The notes: generated from the letters alone by a model not told the origin. Numbered from the stretch's first letter, positions 22,294-38,155 are shown. The stretch is DNA of 64,000 nucleotides from Azadirachta indica (GCA_022749755.1 JAGQDM010000070.1:2042648-2106647), one strand, 5' to 3'. Program-made: numbers and translations.

Positions 22294-23344
22294 AGTGATC
22301 TCCTTCTCGGCTGATTCTAAATTTGAAAGAAAAACGAAACGGTTAATAATATAATAATAATACGTTATTAGAAACCATTCGATCTATTCTGGCAACGAGC
22401 TTCATGTTGGTAGAGAGGGGCGCTTTGATCTCACTTGGAATGCAAAGCATGATTTTCGAAACAGTACGATACACTGAACACCAACTAAAACGCAAAGCCA
22501 TTTGATTCAATTGGCTTTCAGGCTTCAAGAATGAGGAAAGGCTCTTAGCCACCGGTGACCGTACTTTCGTAAAAGCACCATTGGGCGGTGGTTCCTCTCT
22601 TTTTCTCTTGAACCTCGAACAAAAAAAAAAAAAAATCTCGCCATCAGCTCGACTAAGAGTGGAGAATCGAAAAAGTAAACTGAACTTGACTTAAGACGAA
22701 GGAACCGAGTGCCGAAAAAAAAAAAAAACCGGTTCGCTTTCTTAAGGCTTCAAACTACTAGTCATTAAGGACTACTAGAAAAAAAGGTAAGGAATTTGAT
22801 ATCTTGACTTGGCCTGCGTGCATTATACTTACCTAAATAACTTTCTTTCAATCTCAACAAAGAAATGAAAGCATAACTCTTTGCTTGTTGTCCTCTTACT
22901 CTTTTAGCCTGCCTTGTGGAGGTCTCTCGGGTGTCTACGGCAAATCCGATCAGTCTCGTGATGAAGAGAAGTCTTTTCCGATCTTCCACTAAGAAAGGTA
23001 TCGTCACGACAACTAAATTAGCCCGGTAAACTACTCGGGGCTCCCCATGGTTTAGTAAAAGGGAGAGGAGAGAAAATCTTCATCCGGGGGTTCATTTCAT
23101 TCATTATGAACTCAAAAGTGTAAGGCTGATTAGTGAGGTCAACAAATGAAAAACTTCATACAATGAATGATCAGCCATTCCATTTGTGCTTTCAGCAAGT
23201 AGGCGACGCGAATCTATGGTTTCTATCTTTCAATCGGATACCAATTGCTTGGATGCGTTTGAAAGCATGACATGACTGCAGAAAAAATTCTTTCTATTCT
23301 AGGTTTGTCTTGTGTCTCCGTAACAAATGGTCCATTTATTGATG
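22294..23344. other. Inverted spacer, RNase H scrap to trnH
   Basis: This mirrors 12926-13969. Poly-A runs near 22621 and 22717 differ in length from the T-runs of the other arm and change the frames. No gene recognised. Confidence 0.5.
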
Positions 23345-23418
23345 GGCGAACGACGGGGATTGAACCCGCGCGTGGTGGATTCACAATCCACTGCCTTGAT
23401 CCACTTGGCTACATCCGC
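23345..23418 (-). tRNA. trnH-GUG: tRNA-His (GUG), plastid-like, inverted copy
   Basis: Same sequence as 12852-12925 on the opposite strand. All stems are intact. The flank just beyond the acceptor end differs slightly from the other copy (a short insertion before ATGGTCCATT), while the tRNA itself is unchanged. Confidence 0.95.
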
Positions 23419-25966
23419 CCCTACCCCCGCACAGGTTTCAGTCTCTATCTACGATCAGATCCTTTCTGAACCCCCTATGACCGCTATCAAAGAGAAGCTT
23501 TTTCCTATACTATAGTTGCATTGCAAGTCTATTGTTGTGTTTTGGAATTAGGGGAAGAAAAGCTTCAAAATCAAAACAAGTAGAAGCTTTTTGGAAAAGC
23601 TTCAAACAAAGAGGTTGGGCTGTTCACTTCATTGATTTGACTTCACTTTACAACAAAGATAGGGGCCGGGCGGACAGTGAAGGCCCGTTTAGTAGACAGC
23701 AAGCGAGCAGCAAGCTACGGCTTTGACGAGCAGCAAGCACCTACTCCTATCAAAATGAAAAGCAGCAAGCAGCAAGCTCGCTTGAAGAAGCGAGCCCCTA
23801 TCAGAGAAAGCCATTGCGCGCTAGCCCCTTGGATAGGTTGGGCCTTCCTGTCCCTGCGCACCCCTAAACTACAAGCCTTGAAGCCTCTACTTATTTTTCT
23901 TTCTATTTAGATTGTTGGGATAAAAGAAGAAGCCCCTTTCTACAAACCTTTCTATACTATAATATAAGGGAAGCTCGAAGAGCTTTCTTCGCATGCTTGA
24001 GCGCATCTTTCCCCTTTCTATTAGTAAGGTTGTCAAAAGGCGAAACTTGAGTTCCTTTATGACTAAACTAATCGTTTAGGGGTAGGGGGGCGCTAACGAG
24101 CAAGAAAAGGCCCCAACCAACTAGATAGGCTAACGCGCCTTTACTTTAAAAATTAATATTCTTATTCTAATAGTCTTTCAACAAGTTGAAAGTCAAGTTT
24201 CTCGCTTGTTGCTTTAGAAAGATTGCAGGGGTGCGTTAGCGCCCTTCCTTCAGCTGGCTCCGCCTATTCATCTCTTTTTTTTTCAAATGGATATTTAGGG
24301 ATCTCTCTTGTTCATAGATCTTGAAACCAGATCAATATCCATTTCTCAATCTATCTATCGATAGAAAGATATAGATCTCTATCTGGATCTATCTCCATAT
24401 CTCTAAAAAGAACCAACACAACAAAGGCGTAACCAACGGAAGGGAAGGTTCTCACCCTGTCCCCGACATTGTTCTCCGACGATGTCCCCTGGGCGAAAGG
24501 GGCCACCATTCTCTTTCTTTCTTCAATCGTTCCCAAATGGGTTGGTTCGTTTCGTCCTCCTATCTACGCAATTCTCTGTCTTCGTTCGTGATCATGTTAG
24601 GCGAAAGGTAGTTGTAGAGGAGCGGCTGTGAAACGGCGATTCCCCCCTTTCCTTTCCATTGAAGTAGGGAGGGCGCCTCCTTCCCCACCATTCCGGCCTA
24701 TTATTGATAGGGATTTGACCGATGCTGAAGGTAGCTTGCTTACCAAGCCACCCGCTTGAGAAGCTAGTCGCCAGAAAGAAGAAGCGACGAGGAAGCGAAG
24801 CTGTCTACGAAGCAAAGCTTCCCCCCCTGTAGTCGTAGTACTCGGCTCGTCGCTACTTTGATTCAAAACCGACGGTTCCCGACTTTCTCCGGTTTCCGCA
24901 ACCGTAACCATTTGTCACTCCGATTACTTCATCCATAAACCTTTTTTTATTATTTCAATAGTGGTACGCTCTAAAAAAAGTCAAGGATAAGCTTGCATTC
25001 TAGAAGCGGTAGCTTCCCGCCTCCTTCATTCCTACTGCCTCCTTCGGTGAGAAGTTCCCTTCCCTTTTCTAAAATGCCTGATTGGTCTGCCTCAGAAAAT
25101 GTACAAAGTGGACTGCTGTTTGGCTGACCCTTTTCTTCCCATTCGGGTTGGGTTGACCCAGAAGTCAAGTAAGAAGGAATGGAACCACCGGGGAGTCGTC
25201 TGCAGTTCACACTTGGGCAAAGACGACTGACTTTGGAAGCGGAACACGAACCGATTTCTGCTATTCCGGGTTCTTATTGAGCGTAGCGAAATCAAGGTTT
25301 ATGATAAAGTCAGTGAAGTTTCTATGGTGTTCTACCTTTGCGTAGTCTCGGTCCACAGTTTCAGGCTCCGCACCTGAGCCTCGTTAGACTCAGCGGAAGT
25401 GTAAGGTGTAAGTGAAGAGATTCAGTCCGTCCCTTACCTTAGCCTAGTCTATATCTACAGCTGACGCAACTCCGTACCGACGCCTCACTACTACTTGACT
25501 TTTAAACTTAATTAATTAATTAGAATAATTAGAATAATTAATTAACGGCTAAGCGATTTCATAACCTGAGCTTTCCTTAACCAGCTGACCTTACTTCGTA
25601 ACCTTAACGTACTTTCTTTCTTACTTTAGCATAGGCCTTCGCCACTTCAAACGGGCGCTTCGCCCCTATTTTCTTTTTTTTTTTTTTTTTTTTTGACGAA
25701 AGAACGGGGCCTTACTTACTTATGGGGGGATGAAAGACAAAGAAAGGAAGAAGGGGGCTTTATGATCGGAGAAAGGGAGGGGGCGAGGTTGGTTGGTGTG
25801 TCACTGGGTCGGTGGGGGAACCCGTAGGAAGGGGGGACGACCCGCCGAATTCACATCAGAAATCGCCAACATGAACACAAACGAAATCTTGAATTGCGTA
25901 TAGAAACAGAAACAAAACGAACCACTTATATTCTCGGAGCTGAGGTATATGAAGAATGGCTTAAAG
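23419..25966. other. Inverted spacer, trnH to trnE
   Basis: This mirrors 10322-12851, including the GCTTGCTGCT cluster and the AT-only tract (about 25509-25548). The T-run at about 25674-25694 is longer than its partner. No gene recognised. Confidence 0.5.
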
Positions 25967-26038
25967 GTCCCTTTCGTCCAGTGGTTAGGACATCGTCTTT
26001 TCATGTCGAAGACACGGGTTCGATTCCCGTAAGGGATA
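25967..26038 (+). tRNA. trnE-UUC: tRNA-Glu (UUC), inverted copy
   Basis: The same 72-nt gene as 10250-10321, here on the plus strand, with the TTC anticodon and all stems intact. Directly upstream on this strand is the charged open frame ending in EVYEEWLKG, which reads into the tRNA. Confidence 0.96.
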
Positions 26039-29000
26039 GGTACTCATTCCCGGCCGCTTGAAGTTAGTGTTCATTGCTGAGTGATCGCTCGCTATCTGGC
26101 TGGAAAAGGTGGTGGTCCGGAAGCTTCCTTTCTCCCAGCAAGCAAGACGAGATCACCACTTCTCTCACTCTCAGTAATGGACTTCCTCGAATTCTTCCTT
26201 AGTCTTAGATGTCCTAACATAGATTCTCGAACCTCCGACAGACAGAATCAGAATATCTCCATGCATGCGTTCTTTCTCTCCTTCCCTCCGCCATACATCT
26301 CTTTTTTTTTTTTTTTTTGATGTTTTTGGCCGTTTTTGTTAGGCATTGAACCCCACGTGCTGAGTGGTGTCCTCCCCTCCCTAATACTTCCGTCTATGGA
26401 GCCTAAAGTGAAACCATGGCATGGCAGTAAGCAGTAAGTTGGCCTAGTCTCTCGCCCAGCCTTCGCCTTCTTCAGTGGCCAAGTGGAAGCGTTCAACGGT
26501 TCTTCGGCCTACCACCTTTCTTTTTCATCAAGGTTGAGCTTGTTCAATTGAAGCTAATGCTATGCTGCCCTTTCCTTGTTCAAGAGAAAGCGAGGACTTT
26601 CTTTTTTGATTTTGAGTTACCGGCCCAAACAAAATATAGCCGCCTGAAGATCGATCGATTGATTGGATCGAAGTACGAAGGGGTTGATTGAAGTGTGAGA
26701 TCAGCCCAAGACTAAGGCCGAGCAACTAGCTGCTGCAGGATTGGACGTCTATCTACTCCCCTACGAGACGAAAGGCCGGCGGAAGGAAAGGAAAGCTGCT
26801 CCTCATCTTTCTTACGGCTCCTTACCGCAGCGTTCGTTCACCCCTTCGGCTTCTTCAATTCAAAAAGGTAGTGGCTACGCTCCTATTCTTATTGGTAAAT
26901 AGCGTCTTGAAGCAAAGGCATTATTGAACGAAAGAGATGCCGGGTCGGTCAATTGCATTAGGTAGGAGATGCAGGACCTGTCTTAACCGCAAGTGCATTC
27001 GCTATTCGATTCCATCCTCGATCCCACCTAATTCCAAAGTTTGTATCTATTCTTTACTTTGTTGTGACAAGGGGGGTGACAAACGGTATACTTTCTTCTC
27101 TATGTCGCCGTCTCATCAATGAGCGTAGATTGATAGAGATGGCTTTTGTGCCGGTCAATCTGTATCCCATTCTTCAGGTATAGTTTTGTTTGATCACAGA
27201 TCGGCAGGTGACCCGTCCTTTCTCCCCCTTTCGTCATAAGGCGTGGCCTGACTCTGAGAAAAACCATTCCTGTGTTTAGGTCCCTACTAAGCAAGCAGAA
27301 TTCGTAAACTATGCAAAGGGTATTTTCATACTTTATAACAATTGTTCCATAAAAGCAAAAAAAAAAAAATTCTCAACGCCCTTACGAGGTAGTGATAAGT
27401 TAAACTACTCGTGTTGGCATGAAAGTAAGCCCGGTAAACTGATTCCATTCTGCTACTAGGGTTCCAAACCTTCCCCTTAGCTCTAGAAAGACGTTTCCTT
27501 ATCAAGAGATGCTAAAGCTATTTATAGTTGGTATTTCTAAGTCGGAAGGAGGGCTTTAGGCAAAGAGCAACTCGAAAGTACTTGACTTCAGTCCCAGTAC
27601 TGAAAGACGTGACTTCATAAGTTTCTTTCGGAAGGAAAGACTTCGTTTACTTCCTGCAATTTTTTTTTTTGTAAAAAGAAAGAAAGGAATGAAGAAGAAG
27701 CAGCATTGATAGGCCGTTGAATGAGAATGCTTGAATGGGAATCATCTTAGCAACTGGCTATAGCCATGAGTAAAAGCCGCCGGGAGAGGAGAGAAAATCT
27801 TTCATTCTCGATTCAAACCAATCCGGATTCAGAGTCGACCATTTCTTCTGGCACTTGATCTGAATTTGAATTACGGTGCTTTGCCTCCTCTGCAAGAGGA
27901 CGGGGGGTCTCTCGGCAACAGGCCTCCTCTACCTTTTCGGTATACCACATCTATTCTTTTCATCTTCCTCGGCACGTCAAACTGTGATTGATTCCTCTCT
28001 TCTGTTCTACCTTTATTGTTTAGGAACCCCGCACCATTATTTTTCTATGAGATGGGAACTAAGCTAATGCGCGAATTGGTTTTTTTTTTTACTGGCTTCG
28101 GCTTTCTAGGAATAATCAATCGCTTCTTCGTCGTCGCTTCCCCCAGATTTTTCAAATGAGCCAGCCCGGAAAAAAAAGTTTCACTATCTTCCCCGTCTCT
28201 CCATCATAAATTCAAAGAAAGACTCGCAGGCAAACCCATTAAAAAAGGGGATGAATCAGGTGCAGGGGTTAGCTTCGGATTCGTATAGGTGATATGGGAA
28301 AGAGCATGTGGGGTTTTTTTTTTTGACTTCCAACGAGGAGAAGCCAATGAATTGTGTTGTGTGATTTGACTGTTCTCGGTAAAGTGGTTAAACAGCTAGT
28401 GGCGTGTATCAAAGGTTATCTTGTGCGTCTGTTCGCAAAAGATAAAAAAGGCTTTGATTGTGTAATAGCTTCGTGCTTAGGTCCCTACTTTCTTTTTTTT
28501 GATAAATGAAAATAGTGTCCATTGATACCTTATAGTGATAGAGTGACCGTTTACACTCCTTCTCGGGCCAGTGTAGTGGATCTTCCCCATTATGACAGTA
28601 AAACGATCAAAAGATGTCGATTAGAAGGCCGAAGCTTTACTAATTACTAATAAGGGCTAGTCTTGCTTCTCCAGCTCCACCAGAGCATTTAAAAAGAGCG
28701 CTCGGGAATCAAGCCTAATCAAAGCAGGCAAACAGAAAGATCGTGTAACTTGACAGGTGCAGCCACGACGGCTTGTTCCTCAACCGCAGTAGCTCTTGTT
28801 CTTCTTCCTTCTCAGAGGTCGATTTCAGCAGCTTCAGTAACCTCCATGGTTAGTCTTTGTATTGCAGGTTCTAATCCTGAGATGGATTCTTGTGGGCCAG
28901 TCTCAGGATTCAAACCTGGGTTCCAGGGATGGCTCTATCTCGGTTGTGGATCTAATCAGCTCCATCAGACCGCCTGCCTCCACAGCACAGTGAAGCTTCC

Positions 29001-29071
29001 GGCCACTGCTTCCACAGCAGGACAGGAGTAGAAGTGAGTGCTTCACTTCAGGTGGATAAGCTTCGACGCTC
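26039..29071. other. Inverted spacer, trnE to split ORF
   Basis: This mirrors 7231-10249. No gene recognised. Homopolymers at about 26301, 27356, 27661, 28080 and 28314 differ in length from the other copies. Confidence 0.5.
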
Positions 29072-29355
29072 TCAACCTGGTTTGGATCGTTTGACTATGG
29101 CTCCGCGTTCTTTACAATCATAAGCTCGATCACTAGGGTCCAAATCAGGGTCTCCATCTCGCCTTATTAAAGAAGAAAGGGCAAATTCTACATTTTCAGA
29201 AGTTATAGGTATAGCTCAGGAGATGGGATTGGATCCGGAATTCGAATTGGCTCTGCATCATCTGAAACTAAATAAGCTTCGGGGTCTTTCTTGAAATTAG
29301 AATCTGCATATGGAATTAGAACCGGGCTACCCCATGATCGTGATTTGATCATCAT
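29072..29355 (-). pseudogene. Split open frame of unknown identity (inverted copy)
   Basis: The partner of 6947-7230, with the same two half-frames (MMIKSRSW... and ...PITSENVEF...) and a break at the same place. The identity is unknown. Confidence 0.35.
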
Positions 29356-29434
29356 TAGGTGGTGAGAAACCACGCCTTATGACGAAAGGGGAGCATGGAG
29401 CCCGATCAAGACACCAGTCTGCCCTCTAATAGAG

Positions 29435-29667
29435 GGTGCTACGGAAGAAATTAGGCACTGAACTGAGGTTTAGCAGTGCTTATCACTCAGGACGGCCAGA
29501 CTCCAGGCGTCGGTTTACTGGAAGACTTGCTGAGGAGCTTAGTGCAAGGGAGACCGAACAAGTGGGAATAAATTCTTCCAACTGCAGAGTTTGCCTATAA
29601 AAACGATGTGAATCGGCCTATGTTAAGGAAGTAACCATTCGAAGTGGTGTATCGTAAGAGGACTAAC
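29435..29667 (+). mobile_element. Decayed Ty3/Gypsy integrase fragment (inverted copy)
   Basis: The plus strand reads VLRKKLGTELRFSSAYH, shifts frame, then gives EDLLRSLVQGRPNKWE, a stop, ILPTAEFAYKNDVNRP, a stop and PFEVVYRKR. The lesions are the same as in 6630-6865, so the decay preceded the copying. Confidence 0.8.
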
Positions 29668-32600
29668 AATAAGGGGGAAGCACAGCGATCAAAGCTTTGG
29701 TTTAGGGCCCACTTAGTTGAAACTTCAGAAGAGATCTTTCTAGCTATTTAGTTCCTAGAAGGTTCCAAACCTAGCCTTCCAATATGAGAGCGAGACAAGT
29801 AAGCCTGAACCCATCCAATGAAGGAGTGACGCTTGCTACGATCAATATCCGAACAACACCTTGACTTTGAATCTAGATGATGGGGGGGCCCCCTCTACCG
29901 CGCGATTTGATCTCTCTCCCATTTGTCGAGTCGAGCTATCCCCCCAATTAGAATAGATATACACAGCCCCTCTACCCCCTACTCTAGTCAGCTTTCTATC
30001 TCTTTCTCCAACCTTCGATGATCCTCCTGCAGGCAAATCATCGAAGTCAAGAAGAAGTGATGGGCCTGATCTTCCGATATCGATATCTGATCCATAAGCT
30101 AGCTCTTGGTTAAGAAAATCCTGAATATACAGACCCGGGTGCAGTAAACGAACAACTATTCTCTTTCCTCCCCTCTATAGTTCTCCCCTTACATAAAAAG
30201 TGAGTAACAAAGCTTCTACCGTTTGAGGGACGCCGTGCGATCATACAACTACTCTACGTGGGCCTTAATCTGCGCATACAAAGAAATAAGAACATGTTTT
30301 TCAAAGACCTCTGGAAATGCCTGTTTGTCTACTGTTAATATGGGACGAGCTAAGCTATATACCGGCTTGGAGCTTTCTTCACCAGTTCCCGTAGCCTCTT
30401 CTCTTCCATCTTTTCCTAAAGCAGGGTTGGCTTTTAGTCCTTCTTTCCCAAGAGAAATAGACCTTATGGTACGTACCCTTCTTAGCCATTCATTGGTGCG
30501 TTAAGGGGGTAGTCTAAAAAGACAATTGGCTTCTCCAACAAGGAAAGGAAGTCATATGCTCTTTTCTTAAGAATAAGTGTGGTGTCTTCAATACAACCTT
30601 CCCTAAAAGTGGAGATAGGAGATCCAGTTAACGAATAGGCTACGGCTGTAGCTGCAACGAGTAATGAATTCTCGGATGCTCTTTCTTAATCTGATAGAAA
30701 GTGGTTCCTTATTCTCGGCACCTATCAAAGTCATGTAATCCCTGTGTACTTGTCATCGAAGCAGCACCCTTTTTCAATTTTCCGAGAGTAGCAATCGATC
30801 CAATGTGGATTGGCGACTCATTATTATCCCCCCGACCAGCCAGAACCTTTATGTCTATATATGTCTATAGGAGCTCTGTTCCACACACATATCTATCCGG
30901 ATGCTGGAATCGGATTGGAAGAGAATCAGGCCTTGCTTGATAAGGGGATTGCAGAGTTGTCTTTATCCGGCAGCCTGCAAACTACGGCTGAAAAACTACA
31001 GGGACCTCGCCTATTTTTTAAATTAAGAAAAAGGAAAGCGAAACAAAAAAAGAAAAAATGAGAAAAGATATTCGGCGAGCATTAGCCCACATTCTACCAA
31101 AGTCTTGTAATAAGTACTGTGGGAGGAAGGGAGGGCTTTCGAAGCACTCCCGAAAACGGGAAGGAATGCAACAGTAGGAAACTGGCTACAAACTTCTAGG
31201 TTCATTTTTTTTTTTTTTTTTTTTTTCTCCAGATTATTTCGCCAATTGGCTCTCATCGGGGATTCCTTTTTCGGAATAGGTAGAATAGAATACTCTCCAA
31301 ATTGAGAGGGGCACCTTCCAACGTTATTCCGAGAGCTGGCTGATAAAGCCGAATTTCTTTCGCATTGCGCAAAACACAAAAAAAGATCGTATGAGTGAAA
31401 GTGGGAAGTTTTGAAACCCCAAAAATTGGCCATGGTTTGGCCCTTTTTGAGGACGACCAGATGAGCACTAGCAAAAGCGCTCTTTCTTTCGCTTTCACTC
31501 ATAGCATAGACCGCCCACTTATTGAAACTGCGATTGTAGGACGAAATATCAGCGCGGAGCATACCGAAGTCCCCAATAAATCACTTATTTAAGGTCGCTA
31601 TTTTTGAAGTTCAGTAGGCCCATACTCACTCTCAAGCTAACAGGCCGCTACTCTTCAGAAACCGGGAATCCGCAAGGAAGGATAAGACACAAAACAAAAT
31701 AAGGACCTAAAGTTGTTCGTCGGATGAGACCGAGAACCAAAAAATGTCTATCAAAGAGAAGAGCGAGAGGGACTGACTAGACCGCTGTCAACCAGCTCTG
31801 AAGGTTGCAAAGCCTTTAGAGTGCCCCTGAACGGGAAGGAAGGAAAGACAGAGATAACCATCAAACTATAGAACCTCACCTCAAACAAGGGCCCTCGGAA
31901 GAGCCTAAAATAGATAAACCTACAAATAACAGAATACCTGCCAAAAGCTTCACCTCGGTAAACCTTTGGAATACAGATCGTCGAGCCGCCGACAACTCCC
32001 AGGGTTCACTAAAACAGGGGTACTCCGCGAAAGACTATTGAGTGACCTGTCGAGCTGATCCGACACCAAGTGGCCGCACCTCTGAAGACTCAATATGAAA
32101 CAGAAAGATGTTCCCCCGAAAGTCGTCCTGTAGATAGGTTTCTCACCGGTCTTTTAAGAAAAAGGCTTCCCTAAATTTTCGTGGCATCCGGATCAGGATA
32201 CCCCGGCACGACGACCGGCCCCTCTTTTCGGTGACGACTTGCCGCGGGAAAACGGCCCATATCCCGGCGTCCCCGCCGGGAGACGGCCCTGCCCTAGCGT
32301 TTTTCTGGGTGGCCCCTTTGCTTTGTTTCGGGACACGCCGTTGTCACGGAGCATCGGAAGGACGCGCGGCGATCACCACCTACATTATTGTCTTACATTC
32401 CAGTACTGGCATTCCTCAGAGATAGCTAAAAGAAAGATGAAACCCATGCATGCTCAATGGAAGAAACAACTAGAAAAGGATCCGCCGGTGGATCTGCTGG
32501 CTTGAATGGTTCTACCTATGGGAATTGGAATTTCGACTTTTGAACTTCATTTATGGATTCTATGCTAGTTTAGGTGAGTGTGAATTGCCTCCCTCTTTCA

Positions 32601-35095
32601 TACATGAGTCCTTCTCAAATGAGTTTATGCGCTGCAACCCTATCGTTAGATAACGAAATTTATCATTCACCTGCACCAGGGACAGGGCCAGTATTTCATA
32701 CTGCGTCCTATTCTTTCAATTCTCCTACTTAGAGGGTGCGTACTCCCTTTCACTCCATTATCGGTTCGACTGAGCATAATTACATTATCCCTTCGCTTCG
32801 ATTCGGCAAGGATCTTTCCTAAGCCACCCTGAGATCGAATTCCTTATTCACATTTCTTTGACCTCTCGTCCGTTAACTCCTAAGCAAGCTTTCCTATATT
32901 CCTTTCCGGTTCGTTCTAGCTCACTCGCACACTGAACTAATCCGTCATTAGAAATGCCTAGGAATGGATCTGACCCACGGATAAAGGTTGCTTCGTTTCC
33001 CGCCGGGGCAGAAACCAAATCTGAGAAAAGTGAGTCAAGTTCCAGTGGGCAATAAGAAACCCATAGTCTTACTTCCTTTCGTTGAGTGAATTTCTATCTA
33101 TGAGTGAATGGGAGTTTTAAGACTTGCAAAGCTGAATTTAGGAGACGCCTACTTGCTTGCCCGAGTAGAGCTTACCGACGAGGAAACTACTTGAATTACG
33201 GATTTGCTTCCAGTAGTGGGGAACAGCTTCTAAGAATCGCGAACAGAGAACTATTTCCTTTGGGAACAGCCTAGCTAATTGATCTTTGGTGGACCGTACC
33301 GTTGCCTTTCTACTTCGTACCCTTGACTTGAGAGAGGAAGGGTTTCCGATTCACTACTAGATAGATTGAGTACTATTGGTTAACTTCGCTAAACTGAACT
33401 TGACTTACCTTGCCCACCTGAAGTGAGATATTCCATAACACCCGTTCGATACTCCGTATTTCCTGAACTGAACTTATTCTTTCGGCTTTCTCCTTTCTTA
33501 TGCTTATTCATTGATAAATCACCTTTCTTCTTCAATGGATTGCGGCGCTTCGCACCTTCACTTCCGGTAATCGACCTAGCTTGCTTACAAAATATCGTTG
33601 CTTTTCGATTGAATCTTGAGATCCATTCACCCTGTCTTTATATTATCATTCTAGGCTAGGGAGAACAGTTCTACTTTCATGCAAGGCTTATTGACGATGA
33701 TGTTAGAAATCGCTCTGTGTCTATCTTGACTAACATGCCTTTGAGAAAGAGAGTCCTTGGTTATTCTTATACCGTTCTATGCTTCGCACCTTCACTCGCT
33801 TAAGAGAACAAGAATCTTTGCTCTTTCCAGACCAGACACCGACACTTTGACTTTTGACTTACATTCAGCTTGTGTTCCGTGGAGTAGCTTCTTTATCCCG
33901 TCGCAGGAAAGGAGCGACTACTCTTTGTTCGTTAAGAGTTCTGCGATTTTCCTCTTTTGTGGTATAGTAAGATCCCCCGTCTGGGGACAAATGTCCTTCT
34001 AAACCAGTGGGGCTTACATCTATTAAAAAAAAAAAAACGTCTTCTTCTATGAGAAGGCTAGGGTGTCGCTGCTGGAGAGGAGAGTTAATCTGACCGAGAA
34101 TGAGCATCCGAAATAAAAGCACGGGAGGATGGGCTAGGGCACCTTACTTATTTTATGAAAAAGGTAGAGATTCATCTTTCAAATGGCCAGTGGAAGAATG
34201 CCCTGTGGGACTTGTTGAGGAATAGAGTAGGGCGTTAGGAGGAATTGGACAAAGCAAATGCCTTTTTGCTCACATGGGATTGATGCCCAGAAGAAAGAAA
34301 GGATTGTAGAAAAGATTGGACAGCAAGGCTATAAGGAAAGGGGGACTGAATCCACTAGTGGGACATGCTCATAACAAGAGAGCTAGTAAGGCAAGCAAGG
34401 TTCTTTATCAGAGAATGGGCTCTTATGGAATGCCTGATTGCATTTGCACATGATTCGTAATAACAAGCCTTTCCGCGTGGATTAGCAATCACTTCTCTGC
34501 TCACTCTGCTTCTTGAACGGTAAAAGGGTTGAGGGTAATCACTTTTTAGATTACGGCCTGTGATACCTGAGCCTCAACATCCCTTGGCCTAAGATAAAAA
34601 GGATTGCGGACCATAGGTTGTTTCAGGCAAATCTCAGCCACATCAATTTCAAAGTTTGGGTCACGGTGCCTTGTGAAGAAGCCTTCCTTTTGGCCTCTTC
34701 CTTAAGCAGCCCTTCTGGTAACTTATTTAAGTAGGCAAACCAAGCTGGCTGGAAAAGACGAGCAAGCAAGAGATTGTGTAGAAAGGGGCTCGAAAGCTGA
34801 GGAAAGAGATTCGGGAGAAAGAGGTGCTGTTGTGGCCTAGGACTAAGATTCTTTCCTTCAAAGTTCTCACCAATAAGTAGCCCTCATCTCTTAAGGATAA
34901 ACCGTTAAAACGCGGTCTCATAGGTCTTATGAATATGAACAGCTTGATGAATCGCAAAAGGCCCCTTCCCCCCGTCTCCTTACCGCCCTACTCGGTACTT
35001 TATTAGCTACTAGTAACTAGGATCGTTCAAACAGTAAGTAAGCAATGCGTACTTCTTTCCTAGTCTAGTCGATCTGCTACGCAGAGCCCAATCTT
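29668..35095. other. Inverted spacer, integrase scrap to promoter-like region
   Basis: This mirrors 1201-6629. It contains the longest frame of block A (31023-31562, minus) and the GC-rich block with its hairpin (about 32170-32370). No known gene. Confidence 0.5.
31023..31562 (-). CDS. Unidentified 179-aa ORF (inverted copy only)
   Basis: It starts MLRADISSYNRSF like the 78-codon frames of the other copies but has two extra bases after the SAS stretch and so stays open through LEVCSQFPTVAFLPVF to a Phe-rich end. A run of lysines near residue 115-121 comes from a homopolymer whose length differs between copies. The length of this ORF therefore depends on two indel-prone sites and may be an artefact. 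No domain is recognised. Confidence 0.2.
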   Translation of the reverse strand: MLRADISSYNRSFNKWAVYAMSESERKSAFASAHLVVLKKGQTMANFWGFKTSHFHSYDLFLCFAQCERNSALSASSRNNVGRCPSQFGEYSILPIPKKESPMRANWRNNLEKKKKKKKMNLEVCSQFPTVAFLPVFGSASKALPSSHSTYYKTLVECGLMLAEYLFSFFLFLFRFPFS

Positions 35096-35651
35096 CTACC
35101 CTACTCTACTTTTTTCACCTACGTAAATAGACAAGGTAAGGGCTTCCATGACAATGAGGTCCTTCTTGCATGGGCTTGGGCTTGCTTTGATGATGGGGGT
35201 AGGCTTCTTGTGTTTTGGCCCTTCTGTGGGCTTCCATCGAGGAAAGCAGGCTTGACAGGCCCAAGTCTGAATTTGTAGGACTTTCTTTGATGGTTCATGG
35301 TTGCTTGGGTCTTTCATTCGGGCCCTCTTGGGACACCCTGTGGGCCAATGCGTATAAGCTTGGGCTTTCTTAACGTGGCTCATTTGACGACTCAGTACAT
35401 GGATGTCACGAGTCTATTGGCATGGAATCTTTTCTACGTAAGCTGGTTTTGCAAAGTTTGTTTGTTCATACAGGCAGTGTGATTTGGGGAGATTTTGTTT
35501 GCTCCGCAAGGTAGCCAGAGCCAGCCAGTTTTTCATTAAAAAGGCATGATAGTCTTCAACTGCAGAAAAGTAGTGCGGAGAACTAGTAAGAATTGTGCCT
35601 GCCATCTAATTCGTGACGCATGGCGAGATTCCTCTACCACTCTATAAATGG
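35096..35651 (+). promoter_or_regulatory. Promoter-like region and TATA box (inverted copy)
   Basis: The TGGGCC/TGGGCT-rich region is followed by a TGACGC element and TATAAATGG at 35643-35651, facing the coiled-coil ORF at 35708. The layout is identical to copy 1. Confidence 0.35.
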
Positions 35652-35707
35652 AGGCTCGATAAGTGTCTTCATCAAATTCAAATCAAAGAAATTGAGTAAT
35701 AGCACGT

Positions 35708-35970
35708 ATGGCTATGGCTGTTACAAACAGGCTTTCAGCAATTGCTGCCGAAATGGGGCAACTGCAAAATGAAATTCAAGAGCGTCGTAGAGCGCTAAAC
35801 CTCTTTTTGAGAAATGTTAGAGCAAGAGATCCTGCAGAGGCAGAAGAGAACGCATTGGCGCTGCCAGAGAGAACATAAGGGAAAAGCAGAGGAGGCTGCA
35901 AGTGCTGCAGGAGGAGCAGCAAGCACTCATTGTGCGGGCTGTCACCCTCGGTGACCGGGAAAACCACTAG
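35708..35970 (+). pseudogene. Coiled-coil ORF, frameshifted (inverted copy)
   Basis: It starts at the same MAMAVTNRLS but has two extra bases near 35845 (GAAGAGAACGC against GAAGAACGC), which breaks the frame in the middle of the coiled coil. Since copy 1 is open throughout, the break is either recent or a sequence error. Confidence 0.4.
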
Positions 35971-36171
35971 AAGAAATTCATAAAAGTAGTGACTTTATCT
36001 TCTGTCTACTTGTGTTGGCCTATCCTTTGACTTCTTTATGTTTTTTTTTTTAATTAATGTAGTTAGCATAATGCTTTTAAAGCGATAGGAAAGGCATATG
36101 TGGTTGTTTATGTAATGTAGTGCTTTATGTAGTAGTAATGAATAAATCTTTTGGATAAATGTTTTTTTTTT

Positions 36172-38155
<1,984 letters not shown>

